Assembly: GCA_903893625.1 (NCBI GenBank)
Contig: CAITND010000092.1
Coordinates: 20,302-84,301 of the forward strand
Direction: 5' to 3'
From: an uncultured Oscillatoriales cyanobacterium
GTDB taxonomy: Bacteria; Cyanobacteriota; Cyanobacteriia; Cyanobacteriales; Microcoleaceae
DNA length: 64,000 bases
Under the pieces are notes generated by a model, which was not told the origin of the DNA, searched no databases, and was given only the letters and a program-made list of their open reading frames with translations. How positions within the stretch are numbered: the stretch's first letter is position 1; each line of letters starts with the position of its first letter. Positions 44,146 to 51,755 of the stretch are shown here, piece by piece. The translations under genes were made by a program, and so were the position numbers.

Positions 44146-44724
44146 CTAGTCTTGTGAGTCCATCCCCTCGGTATTCACTTGAGTTTTAGGACGAGGGATT
44201 CGTTGCTGTTTATAAAAAGGTTTATAAACTCGCAGCCGATAAATTGAAGTCCGTTTGACTTTTTTGAACCCACTTAAAATAAGTAAGGTCATTAAGGTTC
44301 CAATTAAACTCATCCGCCATAATCCGCATCCAGCAGAAGTTCCTAAACCTGCGGTTAACCATAAAGCTGCCGCCGAAGTTAGTCCTTTAACTTTGGGTTT
44401 AAGGTTGGGTTTTGACTGTTGCAAAATAATTCCCGCCCCAATAAATCCCACCCCCGTTGCAATGCCTTGAATACTACGACTAAGGGCATTTGTTGAGTTA
44501 ATATCCAACCCAGCTTCTAGGGTAATCATCACAAAAATTGCCGCCCCCAAACTAACAATCATATAGGTTCTAAGTCCAGCAGGTCTACTCGGTTGCTGGC
44601 GGTCTAGTCCAATAATACCTCCAATTAACAGAGCCATTCCTAAGCGAAAGATAATGGTTAACCAGTCATCGGGCAGAAAAAACATTGAGTTAGAATTGAC
44701 AGCCATTGATAATATAAACTCCAA
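44146..44724 (-). CDS. MgtC/SapB family membrane protein
   Basis: This 192-residue protein has an N-terminal membrane domain with GGIIGLDRQQPSRPAGLRTYMIVSLGAAIFV and GIATGVGFIGAGIIL, the family signature. MgtC-type proteins modulate magnesium or phosphate balance. The soluble C-terminal extension of long MgtC proteins is absent. A second Met lies at residue 7 and could be the true start. Confidence 0.85.
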   Translation of the reverse strand: MEFILSMAVNSNSMFFLPDDWLTIIFRLGMALLIGGIIGLDRQQPSRPAGLRTYMIVSLGAAIFVMITLEAGLDINSTNALSRSIQGIATGVGFIGAGIILQQSKPNLKPKVKGLTSAAALWLTAGLGTSAGCGLWRMSLIGTLMTLLILSGFKKVKRTSIYRLRVYKPFYKQQRIPRPKTQVNTEGMDSQD

Positions 44725-44796
44725 GGAAAGATTCTAATTATTCTCTGTAACCTTACAATCAATTTTATCAAGTTAGTTGTCAAAAGACCTAACTAA

Positions 44797-45384
44797 TTAA
44801 ATTTCATAGTGCCAAAAAGGTTGATGTCCGGGTAAAAGGATAAATTGTCTATTTAACCGTTCAATAATTCCATGCTGTTCAAACTCTTTCAAAAGTCGAG
44901 TTACCGTGACTCTTGTTGTACCAATAGTTTCAGCAATTTCTTGATGGGTTAAATGGAATTCAATCAGTTTTCCATGAGGGACACCACTGCCAAATTTGCT
45001 GGCTAATAATGTCAATAATTTATGCAACGCTTCATCAACGGGACGGGAATGAACAATTTCTAAAAAGGTTTGCAGTTGATGAATATGTTCAATTAATAGG
45101 AGATGCAAATCATCAAATTCAGTGATCGGAATGGAGGTCGCCTGAACCGGGGTGACGCATTCGATATAGTAGGGGTCAGCTTTGGACAAAACCCGTGACA
45201 CCACATCTCCTATACCCCATAATCCTAATGTAACAACTGTTCCATTTTCCAGGTAGGTGAGAGTACGGACAACGCCCGACTCTATTTTCCACAGGTGATC
45301 CCGTCTTAAGGGAAGTCGATCACGGCGTTGGAAATAACGCTGTTGTTGGCTAGATTCCGGTGCAATCCGTTGAGCGAAAGTCAT
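44797..45384 (-). CDS. Crp/Fnr-family transcription regulator
   Basis: This 195-residue protein has a short cyclic-nucleotide-type jelly roll (about 15-110) and a winged helix with HQEIAETIGTTRVTVTRLLKEFEQHGIIE. It lacks the ~20 N-terminal residues found in NtcA-type regulators, so its sensor is reduced. It is divergent from the LysR gene by 154 bp. Target genes are unknown. Confidence 0.85.
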   Translation of the reverse strand: MTFAQRIAPESSQQQRYFQRRDRLPLRRDHLWKIESGVVRTLTYLENGTVVTLGLWGIGDVVSRVLSKADPYYIECVTPVQATSIPITEFDDLHLLLIEHIHQLQTFLEIVHSRPVDEALHKLLTLLASKFGSGVPHGKLIEFHLTHQEIAETIGTTRVTVTRLLKEFEQHGIIERLNRQFILLPGHQPFWHYEI

Positions 45385-45538
45385 TTAAGATCCAGGCTAA
45401 GTTAAATTTAACTAAAATTGTAAGTCATATTACTTAAATTTGCATTAGAATACAATTTCAATCGTAGTCAATTATTTTTAGTCCCCATTCAGACTAATCT
45501 CCATCCCCGAATCATGCTAGAGGCGAGTAACTTTAACA

Positions 45539-46501
45539 ATGGCTGGAATGACCCTAGAGCAACTGCGAATTTTTTTAGCGGTGGCGGAACATCTACACTT
45601 TACCCGTGCGGCTGAAGGCCTCTATATTACGCAGCCTGCGGTGAGTGCTGCGATTCACAGCTTAGAAACAGAATATGGAGTCAAGTTATTTCATCGGATT
45701 GGTCGCCATGTTGAAATTACAGAAGCGGGACAATTACTCCAACTGGAAGCTCAAAAAGTTTTGGAACAAGTGGCGTTAACAGAACGAGGATTAAGAGAGT
45801 TAAATAATCTGCAACGGGGAGAACTGAAGTTAGGATCAAGTTTAACGATTGGTAACTATTGGCTACCGGAAAAAATCAGTCAATTTCAACGGCAATATTC
45901 AGGAATTATGGTCAACTGCACCTTAGCTAATACGGAAGAAATTTGTGTAGGGACAGCCAACGGACAGTTTGATTTAGGATTAATTGAAGGAGAAGTCAAA
46001 CCCTCTCTGCAAAAATTGTTAAATCCGGAGGAAATTGGCAGCGATCGCTTATTAATTATTGTCGGACAATCCCATCCTTGGTTTAACCGAGAAAAAGTTG
46101 ATTTAACAGAACTTAAAAATACAGACTGGGTGATGCGAGAACCGGGTTCAGGGACTCAACAACGCTTAGAAGAAGCGTTACATAACTGGGGAATTAATCT
46201 CAGTGAATTAAAGGTTATTTTAGTTTTAAATACCGGAGAAATGGTCAAAGCTATTGTCGAAGAAGGTCATGTAGCCGCCGGAATTTCTGAACTGATGGTT
46301 AAAAAAGAATTAAAATTAGGGCTGTTAAAGGCAATTATAATTATTGATCATCGTCAAAATGATTATCAAGAATTAGAATTAATTCGACCTTTTTTAAAAA
46401 TCAAACATTATCAACGGTTTCAAACGCGAATTTCTCAAACCTTTGAAAAAATGTTATTATTAAATGACATGAATCTACAATTAACTTCCGTTGATCGTTA
46501 G
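45539..46501 (+). CDS. LysR-family transcription regulator (CysL/YeiE-like)
   Basis: This 320-residue protein has the LysR helix-turn-helix (LEQLRIFLAVAEHLHFTRAAEGLYITQPAVSAAIHSLE) and an effector domain with LKLGSSLTIGNYWLPEKISQFQRQY and FDLGLIEGEV, which resembles the CysL/YeiE group. Start ATG 45539 gives four residues before the usual M-T-L-E-Q-L. It lies head to head with the Crp-type gene and probably controls it or itself. Confidence 0.87.
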   Translation: MAGMTLEQLRIFLAVAEHLHFTRAAEGLYITQPAVSAAIHSLETEYGVKLFHRIGRHVEITEAGQLLQLEAQKVLEQVALTERGLRELNNLQRGELKLGSSLTIGNYWLPEKISQFQRQYSGIMVNCTLANTEEICVGTANGQFDLGLIEGEVKPSLQKLLNPEEIGSDRLLIIVGQSHPWFNREKVDLTELKNTDWVMREPGSGTQQRLEEALHNWGINLSELKVILVLNTGEMVKAIVEEGHVAAGISELMVKKELKLGLLKAIIIIDHRQNDYQELELIRPFLKIKHYQRFQTRISQTFEKMLLLNDMNLQLTSVDR

Positions 46502-46550
46502 CTTATTAGTTGTGTTTAATTAATAGTAATCGCTCCCTTTTAACAACCAA

Positions 46551-46901
46551 TTAAGCTTTTTCCAAAGGGGCCATTGTTAACCCTTCTCGACTTAATTGTT
46601 GATGATAGAGTTCAGCTTGTTCTTGGGGGCCAACCCAAACCGTTGCTTGACCTTCATAATGGACTTGATTTGTTAATTCCCAAGCGAGATCACTGGTCAT
46701 CCCTGGAATATATTTCATTAAGCAATTAGCAACGTGCTGAAAGGTATTAAAATCATCATCCAACACAATGACCTTATAATTCGGATAGGGTTGATTAACC
46801 GTTTGGCTAGAGCGAGTCGGTGCAATAGTGGGTGAACTTGTCATTCCTTGAATTGAGGCTAAAATCCCTACATTAGTTTCAATAACCATAACTTTAAGCA
46901 C
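46551..46901 (-). CDS. clpS: ClpS, Clp protease adaptor
   Basis: This 116-residue protein has the ClpS core KVIVLDDDFNTFQHVANCLMKYIPGMTSDLAWELTNQVHYEGQATVWVGPQEQAELYHQQL. ClpS hands N-degron substrates to ClpA/ClpC-ClpP. The first ~30 residues are unusual, and a Met at residue 20 may be the true start (near 46844). It shows the D-D-F-N binding pocket motif. Confidence 0.88.
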   Translation of the reverse strand: MLKVMVIETNVGILASIQGMTSSPTIAPTRSSQTVNQPYPNYKVIVLDDDFNTFQHVANCLMKYIPGMTSDLAWELTNQVHYEGQATVWVGPQEQAELYHQQLSREGLTMAPLEKA

Positions 46902-47117
46902 AATACAAATTAAACAGTTTCTATAAGCTTAACCGAAGCCCGAATCATTTCGGTTTTCGGTATTGATTAAAACCATTATACCTCAAAGGATTGCTGATGG
47001 GGATTAAATTTCGCTTCCCAGTTCCCTAGAAACAATTTTAACCGATTGTGAGCACATCTTAGTGATCGCATTTTTAGTTATTCATATTTCTGATAAAATT
47101 TTTAATATAATCAACCC

Positions 47118-49241
47118 TTAAAGTTTGCCAAAAGCACCCCAAATTAAACCCGAAAGCATTCCCCAAATACTGCCAATTCCAGCCGATACAATAATTGAAC
47201 CAATTAATAGAGGAGTTGCGCCTGTTGTCGAAGAACTATCTAAAATATTAGCAAAAGTTGTGGCTCCTAAAATCCCTAAACCCGCCCCTGAAATAGCCCC
47301 TAAAAAATTACCCCAAATTGCTCCTAGAAATGCTCCGCGTCGCCCTGATAAATGCAGGGATAACGGTAAACTAGGGGCACCGCCAACTGTTCCAAATAAC
47401 CCTCCAGCAACTATTCCCCCAAGAGTTCCAACACCTGCTGAGACAATAGTGGTGGCAATTATTCTGAGGGCAATTTCCGAGAAAGATGATGTTGAATTAA
47501 TATTGGGTTTTATTTGTTCAAATTGCTGCCAGCCAACGGCTAAAACTCCTAATCCTATTCCCCCTAAAGTTCCTAAATATGAACCCCAAACTCCCCCAAC
47601 AAAGGCGCCCCGTCTGCCCCACAACCGCCCAATATTGGGAAGGGATAAGGGCGGTTTAAATAAATGCCAAATCGCCCCCCAAATCATTCCCATTAACCCC
47701 CCCCAAATTAAGCTTTGACCAATCAGGGGTTCCTGTTCCATGACTCCAAAGATTAATCCCGCAATCACCGCCGCCACAAAAATCCCTGACCAGCCCCCTA
47801 AAATTAATGCAATTCCCCGGTGTATCCCCCCCGGTGGAGGGAGATACACACTAATTACTACACCCAAAAAGCTCCCCCACATTGCCCCCACAATTAACCC
47901 GCCCAGAATGGCTTCTTTGCCGTCCACAAAGGCAAAAATTAAGGCAATAATTGCTGATAAAACCGACGTTCCCCACAGTCCTCCTAAGACCACGCCTTCA
48001 AATAAATTCCCGAATAAAGTTTGGAGGTGTAAGTTAGAAGTTTGGGGCAAAACTAGGGAATTTTTAACCCTGGGAGTGGCAGAAATAGAACGATTTACCG
48101 GAGTAAATAAAGACCGTTGCTTAACGGGGATAGGTTTAGTATTTAAAACTCGTTTACGTTTGCGTTTGAGGGGTTGTAAATGTTGTTTTTGGGTAACGGC
48201 TAGACGGGAAGGAAAGGGATCACGCCCTCCTAATTTTTCGGCGCGATCGCACCAAGGACAACGGCTTAAATGATTCCCATAACGATGTTCATGTTGTTGA
48301 CTACAGGTAATTAAATTGGCTTCGGCTTCTTTCAATACCATTAACCAAGTTTTCGCATCGGGTCTAACTTTGGGATTATTATAAGCCGTCTCAAAACATT
48401 GAATAAATAATTGTTGTAATTTTGGGTATAATAATTCAAACGGGGGAGCATAGGGCATGGGTTGATAGGGAACCTGTCTTGTCCCATAGACAAAATGACC
48501 CGCCCTCACCCTAGACTCAATGGCTGGAGGGTCGCCACTCCCTTGATAAACCCCGGAAAACGGGTGTGTTCCTTCCATCAGTAAGAGAAATATTAACACC
48601 GCCAGTCCAAACCGATCCTGTTCTGGGGTGCGGTTTAACTCCCGAAAGGCTTGACCTTGGAGTTCAGGGGGGGTAAATTCGGCTTTACCGACGGGACAAC
48701 GATAAATAAACCCGGTATCGGGATCTCGCACTTGGAAGGAGTCGGTATCAACGAGGGTGACTAAGGCGGTATCGCTGACTAAAATATTAGATTCATTAAC
48801 ATCTCCAATCACATATCCACTACTATGTAAATCGGCAAAGGACGCGACTAAATTACGAGCGGTGCGATGGAGATATAAATAATTAAATAAAGGCTTTTGT
48901 TCGCGGCGACTTTTGGGAGTATAAAAAATATGAATGGGGGTGGCTTTCTTGACACGCGGCATTAAATAACCCAGAATTTGCCGTTTATGATCGGTGCTAT
49001 GCAGTAGGTCAATAGGCCATGCGATCGCCGTCATTCCAGGGAAAACCATCGCCGTTGCGGGGGGATAGTTATACATGACGGTGAGTTTATCCGCATCTTC
49101 GTCGGTGGGTTTATGGTAGATTTTGGCAACTAAATTCGCATCTTCTAAAATGCCATAGATGCGTCCTTCCCCCCCACTCCCTAGAGGGGTGCGGGTATCG
49201 AGAGTAATGATTTGTCCGTTGAACTGGCGTTGCAGCCGCAT
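47118..49241 (-). CDS. Protein-kinase-like protein with glycine-zipper membrane domain
   Basis: This 707-residue protein has a kinase-like domain (about 1-300) with GSGGEGRIYGI as P-loop, VAKIYHK for the lysine, IGDVNESNILV as catalytic loop (HRD is absent, but Asp and Asn are kept) and VDTDSF in place of DFG. A small cysteine cluster (CSQQHEHRYGNHLSRCPWC) follows at about 312-335. The C-terminal half has about ten short hydrophobic Gly/Ala-rich helices (GGLWGTS..., GAFVGGVWGSYLG). Similar helices end the DnaJ protein at 54734. It may be a membrane-bound stress kinase. Confidence 0.78.
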   Translation of the reverse strand: MRLQRQFNGQIITLDTRTPLGSGGEGRIYGILEDANLVAKIYHKPTDEDADKLTVMYNYPPATAMVFPGMTAIAWPIDLLHSTDHKRQILGYLMPRVKKATPIHIFYTPKSRREQKPLFNYLYLHRTARNLVASFADLHSSGYVIGDVNESNILVSDTALVTLVDTDSFQVRDPDTGFIYRCPVGKAEFTPPELQGQAFRELNRTPEQDRFGLAVLIFLLLMEGTHPFSGVYQGSGDPPAIESRVRAGHFVYGTRQVPYQPMPYAPPFELLYPKLQQLFIQCFETAYNNPKVRPDAKTWLMVLKEAEANLITCSQQHEHRYGNHLSRCPWCDRAEKLGGRDPFPSRLAVTQKQHLQPLKRKRKRVLNTKPIPVKQRSLFTPVNRSISATPRVKNSLVLPQTSNLHLQTLFGNLFEGVVLGGLWGTSVLSAIIALIFAFVDGKEAILGGLIVGAMWGSFLGVVISVYLPPPGGIHRGIALILGGWSGIFVAAVIAGLIFGVMEQEPLIGQSLIWGGLMGMIWGAIWHLFKPPLSLPNIGRLWGRRGAFVGGVWGSYLGTLGGIGLGVLAVGWQQFEQIKPNINSTSSFSEIALRIIATTIVSAGVGTLGGIVAGGLFGTVGGAPSLPLSLHLSGRRGAFLGAIWGNFLGAISGAGLGILGATTFANILDSSSTTGATPLLIGSIIVSAGIGSIWGMLSGLIWGAFGKL

Positions 49242-49402
49242 AGCAAGTTAGGGGTTAAACCGTTGCAACTGTTGAATCGTAATTCCAGCATAGCGTGTTA
49301 GGGAAGTTATTAATGCCCTGAAATAAATTTTGGGCTGAAAGCTAAAGTGATCTAAAGATAACTCAGGATTTGTATTTATTAACCTGTTTTAACGGGTTTG
49401 TA

Positions 49403-49458
49403 GGGGCGGGTTCTACAAGATCTTTCCTCATCAACAGTAACCTTACTGAACCCGCCCC
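49403..49458. repeat. Inverted repeat GGGGCGGGTTC/GAACCCGCCCC
   Basis: 11-base arms at 49403-49413 and 49448-49458 enclose 34 bases. It sits between the leftward TPR and kinase-like genes. The same arm occurs in the terminator at 137-198. Confidence 0.7.
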
Positions 49459-49510
49459 TGCGCCGAAAATTAAGTTCACTTCCCTGGCTGGCGGAGTGCA
49501 TTTTTATTGT

Positions 49511-50320
49511 TTATTTCAACGTCAGAAAATTATTTAAGGCAATAACAACTTTTGGCGGCCATCGTCTAATATTTTTCACCCAATCAATATTTTTATATCT
49601 AGCATCAAGTCCAACCACAGCCACCCAATTACTTTCCGCTTCTCCGGGTTTTCCGCTATCCCATAAACAGGCGGTTAACGCGGCTCGCATATCAGCAAAA
49701 TTGGGATATTTACGCACTAGATTTTTCATGATTTTAATCGCTTCTTCCTGTCGTCCAACTTGATATAATGTTAAGGCATAATTCGCACGAGCAAAGGAAT
49801 AGTTTTTATCTAAATCACTGGCGGTTTGATAATCTAAAAGAGCAGCTTCCCATTTTCCTAATCCCGCTTCAGCATTGCCTCGATTATTATAAGCAACAGC
49901 ATCATTAGGATTAATTTCTAAGACTTTATTATAGTCTGCGATCGCTTTTTTCCACTCTCCTAAACCTTCATAAGCCACCCCTCGGTTTAAATAGGAATCA
50001 GGAAAATTAGGAGCTAATTCTATAGATTGATTATAATCAGAAATCGCTTCATTCAGTTTATTTTGACTGACTCTAACATTACCTCGGTTACTCCACATCG
50101 CCGGATTTTCTGGATATTGATCGAGAATTTGAGTCCAGTAGGTTTCTGCTTGAGCAAATTCACCCGCTTGAGTGGCTGTAAACGCTTGCCCAAGCATAGC
50201 ATCCAAGTCGGAAGATAGGGATTGATTTTCAGCCCAGAGGGGGGTTGCATTTCCCCAAGTGAGTAGGAAAATACTCAATAATAGGATCAAAGTCAGACAA
50301 AATTGGCGAATCTTAGGCAT
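49511..50320 (-). CDS. TPR-repeat protein, probably exported
   Basis: From ATG 50320 this is a 269-residue protein with a signal peptide (CLTLILLLSIFLLTWGNATPLWA) and about five TPR units (for example PAMWSNRGNVRVSQNKLNEAI, DSYLNRGVAYEGLGEWKKAI, AVAYNNRGNAEAGLGKWEAAL). The frame runs back to 50419, adding 33 residues before the signal, so the inner ATG is favoured. Such proteins in cyanobacteria often help assemble photosynthetic complexes. It lies divergent from psb28. Confidence 0.8.
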   Translation of the reverse strand: MPKIRQFCLTLILLLSIFLLTWGNATPLWAENQSLSSDLDAMLGQAFTATQAGEFAQAETYWTQILDQYPENPAMWSNRGNVRVSQNKLNEAISDYNQSIELAPNFPDSYLNRGVAYEGLGEWKKAIADYNKVLEINPNDAVAYNNRGNAEAGLGKWEAALLDYQTASDLDKNYSFARANYALTLYQVGRQEEAIKIMKNLVRKYPNFADMRAALTACLWDSGKPGEAESNWVAVVGLDARYKNIDWVKNIRRWPPKVVIALNNFLTLK

Positions 50321-50498
50321 GAACGAAAACAAGCGACATCGAATCACACTATTGTACTCAAAAGGCGGGGGGAAATCATCTGTCAACGGTAGGGTGGTGG
50401 GTGCGCGGAGCTTATACACCTGATTTTGTGGTGTTCACTGCCATATCGTGAGAAAATAGGATGTTAACTCTTAAACGAAAAAGGTTTAACAAGACAAT

Positions 50499-50837
50499 AT
50501 GGTAGCTAAAATTCAGTTTTCAATAGGTATTGATGAAGATGCAATTCCTGATGTTCGCCTCACTCGTTCACGAGATGGTAGTCAAGGAACAGCAACATTT
50601 TATTTTCAGAAACCTAAAGCCTTAGCGGATGATTCAACGGCAGATATCACGGGAATGTATATGATTGATGATGAAGGAGAAATCATAACCCGTGAAGTTA
50701 AAGCTAAGTTTGTGAATGGAAGACCAACGGAAATTGAAGCCCTTCATTTAATGAGAACTTCTGAAGAATGGGAGCGTTTCATGCGGTTTATGGAGCGTTA
50801 TGCAGAAGCCAATGGATTAGAATTTACTAAATCCTAA
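50499..50837 (+). CDS. psb28: Photosystem II assembly protein Psb28
   Basis: This 112-residue protein starts [37 protein letters not shown], the highly conserved Psb28 pattern, and keeps [13 protein letters not shown] and [16 protein letters not shown]. Psb28 binds PSII assembly intermediates near cytochrome b559 at the stromal face and protects them during repair. It appears to be monocistronic. Confidence 0.95.
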   Translation: MVAKIQFSIGIDEDAIPDVRLTRSRDGSQGTATFYFQKPKALADDSTADITGMYMIDDEGEIITREVKAKFVNGRPTEIEALHLMRTSEEWERFMRFMERYAEANGLEFTKS

Positions 50838-50946
50838 ATTCTTAGGAGTTAGGGGTCGAATTTCTAAATTTAATCGGCATAATTTGGGGGAAAATATAGG
50901 AATTGTGGCTTCTAACTTCTAATATTTATTTTTGAAAATACAGTTT

Positions 50947-51453
50947 ATGAGTTCAACTATTCCTCATCCCGATTCTTCAGAATTTCTGGTGAATTGTGCT
51001 GTAATTACGGTGAGTGATACTCGTACCCTGGAAACGGATAAAAGTGGTCAACTCATTCACCAGTTTTTACAGAATGCAGGTTATCCAATTCTCGATTATC
51101 AAATTATTAAAGATGAACCTGCGGAAATTACAGCAATATTGAAAAAGCTCTGTCAAATTCCTCAACTGGATGCTTGTATTTTAAATGGGGGGACGGGAAT
51201 TTCACCGCGAGATACCACCTATGATGCCATAGAGAAATTATTAGAAAAAACCTTACCCGGATTTGGGGAAATTTTTAGAACTTTGAGTTATGCTGAAATT
51301 GGATCAAGAGCGATCTCTTCCCGTGCTATTGCTGGGGTTTGTCAAGGAAAATTAGTTTTTTCCATTCCAGGGTCTTCTAATGCTGTAAAATTAGCAATGG
51401 AACAACTAATTATACCCGAATTAGCTCACTTAGTTAAAGTATTACGTTCATAA
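50947..51453 (+). CDS. MogA/MoaB family molybdopterin biosynthesis protein
   Basis: From ATG 50947 this is a 168-residue protein with VITVSDTRT, the ILNGGTGISPRDTTYDAIEK motif of the molybdopterin-binding fold and FSIPGSSNAVKLAM. It would adenylylate molybdopterin in cofactor synthesis. MogA and MoaB cannot be told apart here. A TTG at 50932 opens the frame earlier. Confidence 0.9.
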   Translation: MSSTIPHPDSSEFLVNCAVITVSDTRTLETDKSGQLIHQFLQNAGYPILDYQIIKDEPAEITAILKKLCQIPQLDACILNGGTGISPRDTTYDAIEKLLEKTLPGFGEIFRTLSYAEIGSRAISSRAIAGVCQGKLVFSIPGSSNAVKLAMEQLIIPELAHLVKVLRS

Positions 51454-51478
51454 GATCTAGCTTTTGGGGTGTAATTTC

Positions 51479-51586
51479 CTCGTTCCAAGGTTCAACCTTG
51501 GAATAATTGTTTTGAGGCTCCGCCTCTTGTTAGAATGGGAGATTATGCCGCCCTAATATTATTTTAAGGTAGAACCTTGAAACGAG
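51479..51586. mobile_element. MITE-like repeat with 19-bp imperfect terminal inverted repeats
   Basis: CTCGTTCCAAGGTTCAACC at the left end is matched, with two differences, by the complement of the right end (GGTAGAACCTTGAAACGAG). Inside are TTCCAAGGTTCAACCTTGGAA, a perfect hairpin, and GAGGCTCCGCCTC, another. It is noncoding. Confidence 0.7.
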
Positions 51587-51630
51587 AGAAAAAGTCTGGA
51601 AAAGGAGTTTCAATTAAACCTTGAAAAATT

Positions 51631-51732
51631 ACTTCAGTATTACCTTGTTTAATTCAAAGAGAGAGTCAATTGAAGCAATTATTAGAAGCAATCAAACCTG
51701 ATAGCATCCATAGTGAAATAAAAACTCAGTAG
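51631..51732 (+). pseudogene. Possible decayed MazE-type antitoxin fragment
   Basis: In one frame the sequence reads SQLKQLLEAIKPDSIHSEIKTQ up to a TAG at 51730-51732. The LKQLLEAIKPDSIHSEI segment looks like the toxin-binding tail of AbrB/MazE antitoxins (compare L-x-x-L-L-x-x-I-x-P-x-x-x-H-x-E-I). No start or DNA-binding part remains upstream in the same frame. This is a weak call. Confidence 0.3.
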
Positions 51733-51755
51733 CTACGATTATCGTAAAAGAATCA

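Larger units (their letters stand above)
51454..51755. other. 302-bp gene-free stretch between moaB-like gene and polA
   Basis: This convergent spacer holds a palindromic element (51479-51586) and a decayed reading frame (51631-51732). I see no tRNA, promoter or other gene. Confidence 0.6.

Noticed and set aside
47125..48273. Rightward open frames opposite the kinase-like gene
   Set aside because: They are Pro- and Ile-rich mirrors of the Gly/Ala-rich leftward gene and lack any family pattern.
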